Origin: Mytilus californianus
Taxonomy: Eukaryota > Mollusca > Bivalvia > Mytilida > Mytilidae
DNA: 64,000 nucleotides
NCBI RefSeq assembly: GCF_021869535.1
Contig: NW_026262734.1
Location: forward strand, 74,028,339 to 74,092,338
Direction of reading: 5' to 3'
Under the pieces are notes generated by a model. That model was given only the letters and a program-made list of their open reading frames with translations. It had not been told where the DNA came from and did not search any database. Of the stretch, positions 41,445 to 55,735 are shown piece by piece (position 1 is the first letter of the stretch; every line of letters starts with the position of its first letter). The position numbers were made by a program, and so were the translations under genes.

Positions 41445-42874
41445 GTTCAACAAAGTATTTCTTTAGATTCGACAATTCAAAGAAAACAAACGAAAACAAA
41501 AATATAGCCATAAGTTAACTTCTGCAGAGGAACACATATATATAAATTAATATTTAACCACACAGTACATTTGTATTTATGTATGATTTCATATGTATAT
41601 TAAGATAAACAATCAAAAGAAAGCAAAATTACAAATAGTAACTACCAGTAATTTAAAATTTGGCTTCTTTGGTCGCTCGTAATCGGTTGTCCTCAAATAT
41701 AGTTCCTTTTGTGTTGATGTTTGTAAAATCGTATAGTATCATTTTCGTGAGAATCCAATGGCTTATAATTATTAGTTGCATTATTTCTTGATAGTGAAAT
41801 ATGATATAATGTTAATATTTTTCAGGTGGTATTGTCGGACTATTTCGTGTCAAATTTGTATGAAAGGCAACTATGTCTGTTTGATATTCAGACATTTCTT
41901 TGCGATAGAATAAAATCTCCTAGAAATCCTATGTTAAAATAATAAAGTTCTTGCTTCCTTGTGTTTTATTACTTAATTTGATGTCTTCGCTGTTCAGCAC
42001 AAGTGAACACACGCATTATCATCGTTTCACTGGGAACCACAGAGCTGAAACCTAAACTTTTACGTTAGCAGGGACGTAACCCCGTCGAAAATTCTTGTCA
42101 TTTTGGCAGTGAAAGACATGTAGATTTTTGTAATAATTGTAAAGTGTTGTTCCCGAAAACACGTTAGCTGCTGATTTACTGAATGGTGCACGAAAATAAT
42201 GATTGCAAGGTGCAGACAAAGAAATTTTGCAGTCACTTGACATTAAAAATACTGTCTTTTATTAAAAAATGATATCCTACATAGCCAACAGTTGTCGTAA
42301 AGTTATTAAACGTTCTCCAAGTCTAATAGAAAGTCTTACATCGTGTAATGACTAAACTAAAAGGTCGCCACACATCTTTTCTGATGTACATACAGACCTT
42401 CATACGCAGGCCTCATCTCTGTTATGCATTATGATTCTGGAATATCTTCTTCTCTCTTTTCGTATCAATATTATTTCTTTCTCCTCATCTTATCTTTTTT
42501 CTGATTGCTGATTATTCTTTCTTCTTATTTCGTTTGCAAAGCTTTTAGTCCCATAAATAATACTTTTCAAACATTTTCGAGGTATATAATTACTAAATTT
42601 ACCAATGCATCAAGGTATTTAACCCTCATAATCCTGTTAGCTTCAAATTATTGAATGCGAGAAAAGTTGATATATGTATGGAAATTTTGAAATAAACAAA
42701 ATAATTTAGATAAACCAAGACTTTTATGTTGACGTTCGATATATAGTGTTGGTTTCCATCGTGTAATATGACAATACCGTGTAGGTAGTATCGAAAAACA
42801 AGAATAAAACATGAGTATTGCAGCTAAATGCATATTTCATTCGTTGAGTCAAGAGATTGATACAAATGGTACAA
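41445..42874. repeat. Monomer 30 (1,430 bp type)
   Basis: C266T (41710), T874C (42318), inserted T (42805) and T1403G (42848); two copies after monomer 28. Confidence 0.95.
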
Positions 42875-44303
42875 GTTCAACAAAGTATTTCTTTAGATTC
42901 GACAATTCAAAGAAAACAAACGAAAACAAAAATATAGCCATAAGTTAACTTCTGCAGAGGAACACATATATATAAATTAATATTTAACCACACAGTACAT
43001 TTGTATTTATGTATGATTTCATATGTATATTAAGATAAACAATCAAAAGAAAGCAAAATTACAAATAGTAACTACCAGTAATTTAAAATTTGGCTTCTTT
43101 GGTCGCTCGTAATCGGTTGTCCTCAAATATAGTTCCTTTTGTGTTGATGTTTGTAAAATCGTATAGTATCATTTTCGTGAGAATCCAATGGCTTATAATT
43201 ATTAGTTGCATTATTTCTTGATAGTGAAATATGATATAATGTTAATATTTTTCAGGTGGTATTGTCGGACTATTTCGTGTCAAATTTGTATGAAAGGCAA
43301 CTATGTCTGTTTGATATTCAGACATTTCTTTGCGATAGAATAAAATCTCCTAGAAATCCTATGTTAAAATAATAAAGTTCTTGCTTCCTTGTGTTTTATT
43401 ACTTAATTTGATGTCTTCGCTGTTCAGCACAAGTGAACACACGCATTATCATCGTTTCACTGGGAACCACAGAGCTGAAACCTAAACTTTTACGTTAGCA
43501 GGGACGTAACCCCGTCGAAAATTCTTGTCATTTTGGCAGTGAAAGACATGTAGATTTTTGTAATAATTGTAAAGTGTTGTTCCCGAAAACACGTTAGCTG
43601 CTGATTTACTGAATGGTGCACGAAAATAATGATTGCAAGGTGCAGACAAAGAAATTTTGCAGTCACTTGACATTAAAAATACTGTCTTTTATTAAAAAAT
43701 GATATCCTACATAGCCAACAGTTGTCGTAAAGTTATTAAACGTTCTCTAAGTCTAATAGAAAGTCTTACATCGTGTAATGACTAAACTAAAAGGTCGCCA
43801 CACATCTTTTCTGATGTACATACAGACCTTCATACGCAGGCCTCATCTCTGTTATGCATTATGATTCTGGAATATCTTCTTCTCTCTTTTCGTATCAATA
43901 TTATTTCTTTCTCCTCATCTTATCTTTTTTCTGATTGCTGATTATTCTTTCTTCTTATTTCGTTTGCAAAGCTTTTAGTCCCATAAATAATACTTTTCAA
44001 ACATTTTCGAGGTATATAATTACTAAATTTACCAATGCATCAAGGTATTTAACCCTCATAATCCTGTTAGCTTCAAATTATTGAATGCGAGAAAAGTTGA
44101 TATATGTATGGAAATTTTGAAATAAACAAAATAATTTAGATAAACCAAGACTTTTATGTTGACGTTCGATATATAGTGTTGGTTTCCATCGTGTAATATG
44201 ACAATACCGTGTAGGTAGTATCGAAAAACAAGAAAAAACATGAGTATTGCAGCTAAATGCATATTTCATTCGTTGATTCAAGAGATTGATACAAATGGTA
44301 CAA
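42875..44303. repeat. Monomer 31
   Basis: C266T (43140) only. Confidence 0.95.
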
Positions 44304-45732
44304 GTTCAACAAAGTATTTCTTTAGATTCGACAATTCAAAGAAAACAAACGAAAACAAAAATATAGCCATAAGTTAACTTCTGCAGAGGAACACATATAT
44401 AAAAATTAATATTTAACCACACAGTACATTTGTATTTATGTATGATTTCATATGTATATTAAGATAAACAATCAAAAGAAAGCAAAATTACAAATAGTAA
44501 CTACCAGTAATTTAAAATTTGGCTTCTTTGGTCGCTCGTAATCGGTTGTCCTCAAATATAGTTCCTTTCGTGTTGATGTTTGTAAAATCGTATAGTATCA
44601 TTTTCGTGAGAATCCAATGGCTTATAATTATTAGTTGCATTATTTCTTGATAGTGAAATATGATATAATGTTAATATTTTTCAGGTGGTATTGTCGGACT
44701 ATTTCGTGTCAAATTTGTATGAAAGGCAACTATGTCTGTTTGATATTCAGACATTTCTTTGCGATAGAATAAAATCTCCTAGAAATCCTATGTTAAAATA
44801 ATAAAGTTCTTGCTTCCTTGTGTTTTATTACTTAATTTGATGTCTTCGCTGTTCAGCACAAGTGAACACACGCATTATCATCGTTTCACTGGGAACCACA
44901 GAGCTGAAACCTAAACTTTTACGTTAGCAGGGACGTAACCCCGTCGAAAATTCTTGTCATTTTGGCAGTGAAAGACATGTAGATTTTTGTAATAATTGTA
45001 AAGTGTTGTTCCCGAAAACACGTTAGCTGCTGATTTACTGAATGGTGCACGAAAATAATGATTGCAAGGTGCAGACAAAGAAATTTTGCAGTCACTTGAC
45101 ATTAAAAATACTGTCTTTTATTAAAAAATGATATCCTACATAGCCAACAGTTGTCGTAAAGTTATTAAACGTTCTCCAAGTCTAATAGAAAGTCTTACAT
45201 CGTGTAATGACTAAACTAAAAGGTCGCCACACATCTTTTCTGATGTACATACAGACCTTCATACGCAGGCCTCATCTCTGTTATGCATTATGATTCTGGA
45301 ATATCTTCTTCTCTCTTTTCGTATCAATATTATTTCTTTCTCCTCATCTTATCTTTTTTCTGATTGCTGATTATTCTTTCTTCTTATTTCGTTTGCAAAG
45401 CTTTTAGTCCCATAAATAATACTTTTCAAACATTTTCGAGGTATATAATTACTAAATTTACCAATGCATCAAGGTATTTAACCCTCATAATCCTGTTAGC
45501 TTCAAATTATTGAATGCGAGAAAAGTTGATATATGTATGGAAATTTTGAAATAAACAAAATAATTTAGATAAACCAAGACTTTTATGTTGACGTTCGATA
45601 TATAGTGTTGGTTTCCATCGTGTAATATGACAATACCGTGTAGGTAGTATCGAAAAACAAGAAAAAACATGAGTATTGCAGCTAAATGCATATTTCATTC
45701 GTTGATTCAAGAGATTGATACAAATGGTACAA
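44304..45732. repeat. Monomer 32
   Basis: T99A (44402) and T874C (45177), the third occurrence of this pair. Confidence 0.95.
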
Positions 45733-47161
45733 GTTCAACAAAGTATTTCTTTAGATTCGACAATTCAAAGAAAACAAACGAAAACAAAAATATAGCCATA
45801 AGTTAACTTCTGCAGAGGAACAGATATATATAAATTAATATTTAACCACACAGTACATTTGTATTTATGTATGATTTCATATGTATATTAAGATAAACAA
45901 TCAAAAGAAAGCAAAATTACAAATAGTAACTACCAGTAATTTAAAATTTGGCTTCTTTGGTCGTTCGTAATCGGTTGTCCTCAAATATAGTTCCTTTCGT
46001 GTTGATGTTTGTAAAATCGTATAGTATCATTTTCGTGAGAATCCAATGGCTTATAATTATTAGTTGCATTATTTCTTGATAGTGAAATATGATATAATGT
46101 TAATATTTTTCAGGTGGTATTGTCGGACTATTTCGTGTCAAATTTGTATGAAAGGCAACTATGTCTGTTTGATATTCAGACATTTCTTTGCGATAGAATA
46201 AAATCTCCTAGAAATCCTATGTTAAAATAATAAAGTTCTTGCTTCCTTGTGTTTTATTACTTAATTTGATGTCTTCGCTGTTCAGCACAAGTGAACACAC
46301 GCATTATCATCGTTTCACTGGGAACCACAGAGCTGAAACCTAAACTTTTACGTTAGCAGGGACGTAACCCCGTCGAAAATTCTTGTCATTTTGGCAGTGA
46401 AAGACATGTAGATTTTTGTAATAATTGTAAAGTGTTGTTCCCGAAAACACGTTAGCTGCTGATTTACTGAATGGTGCACGAAAATAATGATTGCAAGGTG
46501 CAGACAAAGAAATTTTGCAGTCACTTGACATTAAAAATACTGTCTTTTATTAAAAAATGATATCCTACATAGCCAACAGTTGTCGTAAAGTTATTAAACG
46601 TTCTCTAAGTCTAATAGAAAGTCTTACATCGTGTAATGACTAAACTAAAAGGTCGCCACACATCTTTTCTGATGTACATACAGAACTTCATACGCAGGCC
46701 TCATCTCTGTTATGCATTATGATTCTGGAATATCTTCTTCTCTCTTTTCGTATCAATATTATTTCTTTCTCCTCATCTTATCTTTTTTCTGATTGCTGAT
46801 TATTCTTTCTTCTTATTTCGTTTGCAAAGCTTTTAGTCCCATAAATAATACTTTTCAAACATTTTCGAGGTATATAATTACTAAATTTACCAATGCATCA
46901 AGGTATTTAACCCTCATAATCCTGTTAGCTTCAAATTATTGAATGCGAGAAAAGTTGATATATGTATGGAAATTTTGAAATAAACAAAATAATTTAGATA
47001 AACCAAGACTTTTATGTTGACGTTCGATATATAGTGTTGGTTTCCATCGTGTAATATGACAATACCGTGTAGGTAGTATCGAAAAACAAGAAAAAACATG
47101 AGTATTGCAGCTAAATGCATATTTCATTCGTTGATTCAAGAGATTGATACAAATGGTACAA
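45733..47161. repeat. Monomer 33
   Basis: C232T (45964) with private C91G (45823) and C953A (46685). Confidence 0.95.
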
Positions 47162-48590
47162 GTTCAACAAAGTATTTCTTTAGATTCGACAATTCACAGA
47201 AAACAAACGAAATCAAAAATATAGCCATAAGTTAACTTCTGCAGAGGAACACATATATATAAATTAATATTTAACCACACAGTACATTTGTATTTATGTA
47301 TGATTTCATATGTATATTAAGATAAACAATCAAAAGAAAGCAAAATTACAAATAGTAACTACCAGTAATTTAAAATTTGGCTTCTTTGGTCGCTCGTAAT
47401 CGGTTGTCCTCAAATATAGTTCCTTTCGTGTTGATGTTTGTAAAATCGTATAGTATCATTTTCGTGAGAATCCAATGGCTTATAATTATTAGTTGCATTA
47501 TTTCTTGATAGTGAAATATGATATAATGTTAATATTTTTCAGGTGGTATTGTCGGACTATTTCGTGTCAAATTTGTATGAAAGGCAACTATGTCTGTTTG
47601 ATATTCAGACATTTCTTTGCGATAGAATAAAATCTCCTAGAAATCCTATGTTAAAATAATAAAGTTCTTGCTTCCTTGTGTTTTATTACTTAATTTGATG
47701 TCTTCGCTGTTCAGCACAAGTGAACACACGCATTATCATCGTTTCACTGGGAACCACAGAGCTGAAACCTAAACTTTTACGTTAGCAGGGACGTAACCCC
47801 GTCGAAAATTCTTGTCATTTTGGCAGTGAAAGACATGTAGATTTTTGTAATAATTGTAAAGTGTTGTTCCCGAAAACACGTTAGCTGCTGATTTACTGAA
47901 TGGTGCACGAAAATAATGATTGCAAGGTGCAGACAAAGAAATTTTGCAGTCACTTGACATTAAAAATACTGTCTTTTATTAAAAAATGATATCCTACATA
48001 GCCAACAGTTGTCGTAAAGTTATTAAACGTTCTCTAAGTCTAATAGAAAGTCTTACATCGTGTAATGACTAAACTAAAAGGTCGCCACACATCTTTTCTG
48101 ATGTACATACAGACCTTCATACGCAGGCCTCATCTCTGTTATGCATTATGATTCTGGAATATCTTCTTCTCTCTTTTCGTATCAATATTATTTCTTTCTC
48201 CTCATCTTATCTTTTTTCTGATTGCTGATTATTCTTTCTTCTTATTTCGTTTGCAAAGCTTTTAGTCCCATAAATAATACTTTTCAAACATTTTCGAGGT
48301 ATATAATTACTAAATTTACCAATGCATCAAGGTATTTAACCCTCATAATCCTGTTAGCTTCAAATTATTGAATGCGAGAAAAGTTGATATATGTATGGAA
48401 ATTTTGAAATAAACAAAATAATTTAGATAAACCAAGACTTTTATGTTGACGTTCGATATATAGTGTTGGTTTCCATCGTGTAATATGACAATACCGTGTA
48501 GGTAGTATCGAAAAACAAGAAAAAACATGAGTATTGCAGCTAAATGCATATTTCATTCGTTGATTCAAGAGATTGATACAAATGGTACAA
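47162..48590. repeat. Monomer 34
   Basis: Private A36C (47197) and A52T (47213), the latter shared with monomer 37. Confidence 0.95.
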
Positions 48591-50019
48591 GTTCAACAAA
48601 GTATTTCTTTAGATTCGACAATTCAAAGAAAACAAACGAAAACAAAAATATAGCCATAAGTTAACTTCTGCAGAGGAACACATATATATAAATTAATATT
48701 TAACCACACAGTACATTTGTATTTATGTATGATTTCATATGTATATTAAGATAAACAATCAAAAGAAAGCAAAATTACAAATAGTAACTACCAGTAATTT
48801 AAAATTTGGCTTCTTTGGTCGCTCGTAATCGGTTGTCCTCAAATATAGTTCCTTTCGTGTTGATGTTTGTAAAATCGTATAGTATCATTTTCGTGAGAAT
48901 CCAATGGCTTATAATTATTAGTTGCATTATTTCTTGATAGTGAAATATGATATAATGTTAATATTTTTCAGGTGGTATTGTCGGACTATTTCGTGTCAAA
49001 TTTGTATGAAAGGCAACTATGTCTGTTTGATATTCAGACATTTCTTTGCGATAGAATAAAATCTCCTAGAAATCCTATGTTAAAATAATAAAGTTCTTGC
49101 TTCCTTGTGTTTTATTACTTAATTTGATGTCTTCGCTGTTCAGCACAAGTGAACACACGCATTATCATCGTTTCACTGGGAACCACAGAGCTGAAACCTA
49201 AACTTTTACGTTAGCAGGGACGTAACCCCGTCGAAAATTCTTGTCATTTTGGCAGTGAAAGACATGTAGATTTTTGTAATAATTGTAAAGTGTTGTTCCC
49301 GAAAACACGTCAGCTGCTGATTTACTGAATGGTGCACGAAAATAATGATTGCAAGGTGCAGACAAAGAAATTTTGCAGTTACTTGACATTAAAAATACTG
49401 TCTTTTATTAAAAAATGATATCCTACATAGCCAACAGTTGTCGTAAAGTTATTAAACGTTCTCTAAGTCTAATAGAAAGTCTTACATCGTGTAATGACTA
49501 AACTGAAAGGTCGCCACACATCTTTTCTGATGTACATACAGACCTTCATACGCAGGCCTCATCTCTGTTATGCATTATGATTCTGGAATATCTTCTTCTC
49601 TCTTTTCGTATCAATATTATTTCTTTCTCCTCATCTTATCTTTTTTCTGATTGCTGATTATTCTTTCTTCTTATTTCGTTTGCAAAGCTTTTAGTCCCAT
49701 AAATAATACTTTTCAAACATTTTCGAGGTATATAATTACTAAATTTACCAATGCATCAAGGTATTTAACCCTCATAATCCTGTTAGCTTCAAATTATTGA
49801 ATGCGAGAAAAGTTGATATATGTATGGAAATTTTGAAATAAACAAAATAATTTAGATAAACCAAGACTTTTATGTTGACGTTCGATATATAGTGTTGGTT
49901 TCCATCGTGTAATATGACAATACCGTGTAGGTAGTATCGAAAAACAAGAAAAAACATGAGTATTGCAGCTAAATGCATATTTCATTCGTTGATTCAAGAG
50001 ATTGATACAAATGGTACAA
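48591..50019. repeat. Monomer 35
   Basis: T721C (49311), C790T (49380) and A915G (49505). The first two change residues 27 and 4 of the minus-strand 63-codon ORF. C790T is shared only with monomer 42. Confidence 0.95.
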
Positions 50020-51448
50020 GTTCAACAAAGTATTTCTTTAGATTCGACAATTCAAAGAAAACAAACGAAAACAAAAATATAGCCATAAGTTAACTTCTGC
50101 AGAGGAACACATATATATAAATTAATATTTAACCACACAGTACATTTGTATTTATGTATGATTTCATATGTATATTAAGATAAACAATCAAAAGAAAGCA
50201 AAATTACAAATAGTAACTACCAGTAATTTAAAATTTGGCTTCTTTGGTCGTTCGTAATCGGTTGTCCTCAAATATAGTTCCTTTCGTGTTGATGTTTGTA
50301 AAATCGTATAGTATCATTTTCGTGAGAATCCAATGGCTTATAATTATTAGTTGCATTATTTCTTGATAGTGAAATATGATATAATGTTAATATTTTTCAG
50401 GTGGTATTGTCGGACTATTTCGTGTCAAATTTGTATGAAAGGCAACTATGTCTGTTTGATATTCAGACATTTCTTTGCGATAGAATAAAATCTCCTAGAA
50501 ATCCTATGTTAAAATAATAAAGTTCTTGCTTCCTTGTGTTTTATTACTTAATTTGATGTCTTCGCTGTTCAGCACAAGTGAACACACGCATTATCATCGT
50601 TTCACTGGGAACCACAGAGCTGAAACCTAAACTTTTACGTTAGCAGGGACGTAACCCCGTCGAAAATTCTTGTCATTTTGGCAGTGAAAGACATGTAGAT
50701 TTTTGTAATAATTGTAAAGTGTTGTTCCCGAAAACACGTTAGCTGCTGATTTACTGAATGGTGCACGAAAATAATGATTGCAAGGTGCAGACAAAGAAAT
50801 TTTGCAGTCACTTGACATTAAAAATACTGTCTTTTATTAAAAAATGATATCCTACATAGCCAACAGTTGTCGTAAAGTTATTAAACGTTCTCTAAGTCTA
50901 ATAGAAAGTCTTACATCGTGTAATGACTAAACTAAAAGGTCGCCACACATCTTTTCTGATGTACATACAGACCTTCATACGCAGGCCTCATCTCTGTTAT
51001 GCATTATGATTCTGGAATATCTTCTTCTCTCTTTTCGTATCAATATTATTTCTTTCTCCTCATCTTATCTTTTTTCTGATTGCTGATTATTCTTTCTTCT
51101 TATTTCGTTTGCAAAGCTTTTAGTCCCATAAATAATACTTTTCAAACATTTTCGAGGTATATAATTACTAAATTTACCAATGCATCAAGGTATTTAACCC
51201 TCATAATCCTGTTAGCTTCAAATTATTGAATGCGAGAAAAGTTGATATATGTATGGAAATTTTGAAATAAACAAAATAATTTAGATAAACCAAGACTTTT
51301 ATGTTGACGTTCGATATATAGTGTTGGTTTCCATCGTGTAATATGACAATACCGTGTAGGTAGTATCGAAAAACAAGAAAAAACATGAGTATTGCAGCTA
51401 AATGCATATTTCATTCGTTGATTCAAGAGATTGATACAAATGGTACAA
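50020..51448. repeat. Monomer 36
   Basis: C232T (50251) only. Confidence 0.95.
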
Positions 51449-52877
51449 GTTCAACAAAGTATTTCTTTAGATTCGACAATTCAAAGAAAACAAACGAAAT
51501 CAAAAATATAGCCATAAGTTAACTTCTGCAGAGGAACACATATATATAAATTAATATTTAACCACACAGTACATTTGTATTTATGTATGATTTCATATGT
51601 ATATTAAGATAAACAATCAAAAGAAAGCAAAATTACAAATAGTAACTACCAGTAATTTAAAATTTGGCTTCTTTGGTCGCTCGTAATCGGTTGTCCTCAA
51701 ATATAGTTCCTTTCGTGTTGATGTTTGTAAAATCGTATAGTATCATTTTCGTGAGAATCCAATGGCTTATAATTATTAGTTGCATTATTTCTTGATAGTG
51801 AAATATGATATAATGTTAATATTTTTCAGGTGGTATTGTCGGACTATTTCGTGTCAAATTTGTATGAAAGGCAACTATGTCTGTTTGATATTCAGACATT
51901 TCTTTGCGATAGAATAAAATCTCCTAGAAATCCTATGTTAAAATAATAAAGTTCTTGCTTCCTTGTGTTTTATTACTTAATTTGATGTCTTCGCTGTTCA
52001 GCACAAGTGAACACACGCATTATCATCGTTTCACTGGGAACCACAGAGCTGAAACCTAAACATTTACGTTAGCAGGGACGTAACCCCGTCGAAAATTCTT
52101 GTCATTTTGGCAGTGAAAGACATGTAGATTTTTGTAATAATTGTAAAGTGTTGTTCCCGAAAACACGTTAGCTGCTGATTTACTGAATGGTGCACGAAAA
52201 TAATGATTGCAAGGTGCAGACAAAGAAATTTTGCAGTCACTTGACATTAAAAATACTGTCTTTTATTAAAAAATGATATCCTACATAGCCAACAGTTGTC
52301 GTAAAGTTATTAAACGTTCTCTAAGTCTAATAGAAAGTCTTACATCGTGTAATGACTAAACTAAAAGGTCGCCACACATCTTTTCTGATGTACATACAGA
52401 CCTTCATACGCAGGCCTCATCTCTGTTATGCATTATGATTCTGGAATATCTTCTTCTCTCTTTTCGTATCAATATTATTTCTTTCTCCTCATCTTATCTT
52501 TTTTCTGATTGCTGATTATTCTTTCTTCTTATTTCGTTTGCAAAGCTTTTAGTCCCATAAATAATACTTTTCAAACATTTTCGAGGTATATAATTACTAA
52601 ATTTACCAATGCATCAAGGTATTTAACCCTCATAATCCTGTTAGCTTCAAATTATTGAATGCGAGAAAAGTTGATATATGTATGGAAATTTTGAAATAAA
52701 CAAAATAATTTAGATAAACCAAGACTTTTATGTTGACGTTCGATATATAGTGTTGGTTTCCATCGTGTAATATGACAATACCGTGTAGGTAGTATCGAAA
52801 AACAAGAAAAAACATGAGTATTGCAGCTAAATGCATATTTCATTCGTTGATTCAAGAGATTGATACAAATGGTACAA
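51449..52877. repeat. Monomer 37
   Basis: A52T (51500) and the left-domain base A at p614 (52062), the only such copy deep inside the right domain. Confidence 0.95.
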
Positions 52878-54306
52878 GTTCAACAAAGTATTTCTTTAGA
52901 TTCGACAATTCAAAGAAAACAAACGAAAACAAAAATATAGCCATAAGTTAACTTCTGCAGAGGAACACATATATATAAATTAATATTTAACCACACAGTA
53001 CATTTGTATTTATGTATGATTTCATATGTATATTAAGATAAACAATCAAAAGAAAGCAAAATTACAAATAGTAACTACCAGTAATTTAAAATTTGGCTTC
53101 TTTGGTCGTTCGTAATCGGTTGTCCTCAAATATAGTTCCTTTCGTGTTGATGTTTGTAAAATCGTATAGTATCATTTTCGTGAGAATCCAATGGCTTATA
53201 ATTATTAGTTGCATTATTTCTTGATAGTGAAATATGATATAATGTTAATATTTTTCAGGTGGTATTGTCGGACTATTTCGTGTCAAATTTGTATGAAAGG
53301 CAACTATGTCTGTTTGATATTCAGACATTTCTTTGCGATAGAATAAAATCTCCTAGAAATCCTATGTTAAAATAATAAAGTTCTTGCTTCCTTGTGTTTT
53401 ATTACTTAATTTGATGTCTTCGCTGTTCAGCACAAGTGAACACACGCATTATCATCGTTTCACTGGGAACCACAGAGCTGAAACCTAAACTTTTACGTTA
53501 GCAGGGACGTAACCCCGTCGAAAATTCTTGTCATTTTGGCAGTGAAAGACATGTAGATTTTTGTAATAATTGTAAAGTGTTGTTCCCGAAAACACGTTAG
53601 CTGCTGATTTACTGAATGGTGCACGAAAATAATGATTGCAAGGTGCAGACAAAGAAATTTTGCAGTCACTTGACATTAAAAATACTGTCTTTTATTAAAA
53701 AATGATATCCTACATAGCCAACAGTTGTCGTAAAGTTATTAAACGTTCTCTAAGTCTAATAGAAAGTCTTACATCGTGTAATGACTAAACTAAAAGGTCG
53801 CCACACATCTTTTCTGATGTACATACAGACCTTCATACGCAGGCCTCATCTCTGTTATGCATTATGATTCTGGAATATCTTCTTCTCTCTTTTCGTATCA
53901 ATATTATTTCTTTCTCCTCATCTTATCTTTTTTCTGATTGCTGATTATTCTTTCTTCTTATTTCGTTTGCAAAGCTTTTAGTCCCATAAATAATACTTTT
54001 CAAACATTTTCGAGGTATATAATTACTAAATTTACCAATGCATCAAGGTATTTAACCCTCATAATCCTGTTAGCTTCAAATTATTGAATGCGAGAAAAGT
54101 TGATATATGTATGGAAATTTTGAAATAAACAAAATAATTTAGATAAACCAAGACTTTTATGTTGACGTTCGATATATAGTGTTGGTTTCCATCGTGTAAT
54201 ATGACAATACCGTGTAGGTAGTATCGAAAAACAAGAAAAAACATGAGTATTGCAGCTAAATGCATATTTCATTCGTTGATTCAAGAGATTGATACAAATG
54301 GTACAA
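52878..54306. repeat. Monomer 38
   Basis: C232T (53109) only. Confidence 0.95.
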
Positions 54307-55735
54307 GTTCAACAAAGTATTTCTTTAGATTCGACAATTCAAAGAAAACAAACGAAAACAAAAATATAGCCATAAGTTAACTTCTGCAGAGGAACACATA
54401 TATATAAATTAATATTTAACCACACAGTACATTTGTATTTATGTATGATTTCATATGTATATTAAGATAAACAATCAAAAGAAAGCAAAATTACAAATAG
54501 TAACTACCAGTAATTTAAAATTTGGCTTCTTTGGTCGCTCGTAATCGGTTGTCCTCAAATATAGTTCCTTTCGTGTTGATGTTTGTAAAATCGTATAGTA
54601 TCATTTTCGTGAGAATCCAATGGCTTATAATTATTAGTTGCATTATTTCTTGATAGTGAAATATGATATAATGTTAATATTTTTCAGGTGGTATTGTCGG
54701 ACTATTTCGTGTCAAATTTGTATGAAAGGCAACTATGTCTGTTTGATATTCAGACATTTCTTTGCGATAGAATAAAATCTCCTAGAAATCCTATGTTAAA
54801 ATAATAAAGTTCTTGCTTCCTTGTGTTTTATTACTTAATTTGATGTCTTCGCTGTTCAGCACAAGTGAACACACGCATTATCATCGTTTCACTGGGAACC
54901 ACAGAGCTGAAACCTAAACTTTTACGTTAGCAGGGACGTAACCCCGTCGAAAATTCTTGTCATTTTGGCAGTGAAAGACATGTAGATTTTTGTAATAATT
55001 GTAAAGTGTTGTTCCCGAAAACACGTTAGCTGCTGATTTACTGAATGGTGCACGAAAATAATGATTGCAAGGTGCAGACAAAGAAATTTTGCAGTCACTT
55101 GACATTAAAAATACTGTCTTTTATTAAAAAATGATATCCTACATAGCCAACAGTTGTCGTAAAGTTATTAAACGTTCTCTAAGTCTAATAGAAAGTCTTA
55201 CATCGTGTAATGACTAAACTAAAAGGTCGCCACACATCTTTTCTGATGTACATACAGACCTTCATACGCAGGCCTCATCTCTGTTATGCATTATGATTCT
55301 GGAATATCTTCTTCTCTCTTTTCGTATCAATATTATTTCTTTCTCCTCATCTTATCTTTTTTCTGATTGCTGATTATTCTTTCTTCTTATTTCGTTTGCA
55401 AAGCTTTTAGTCCCATAAATAATACTTTTCAAACATTTTCGAGGTATATAATTACTAAATTTACCAATGCATCAAGGTATTTAACCCTCATAATCCTGTT
55501 AGCTTCAAATTATTGAATGCGAGAAAAGTTGATATATGTATGGAAATTTTGAAATAAACAAAATAATTTAGATAAACCAAGACTTTTATGTTGACGTTCG
55601 ATATATAGTGTTGGTTTCCATCGTGTAATATGACAATACCGTGTAGGTAGTATCGAAAAACAAGAAAAAACATGAGTATTGCAGCTAAATGCATATTTCA
55701 TTCGTTGATTCAAGAGATTGATACAAATGGTACAA
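54307..55735. repeat. Monomer 39
   Basis: Plain right type; no further difference seen. Confidence 0.95.

Larger units (their letters stand above)
37157..47161. repeat. Higher-order block fragments with internal dimer (copies 27-33)
   Basis: Copy 27 has T1403G. Copies 28 and 30 are the 1,430 bp type (C266T, T874C, T insertion, T1403G). Copies 29 and 31 carry C266T without the insertion. Then come T99A+T874C (32) and C232T (33), the same entry pair as at copies 12-13 and 21-22. This reads as the same cycle again, with a two-monomer unit duplicated at 28-29/30-31. Confidence 0.7.
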
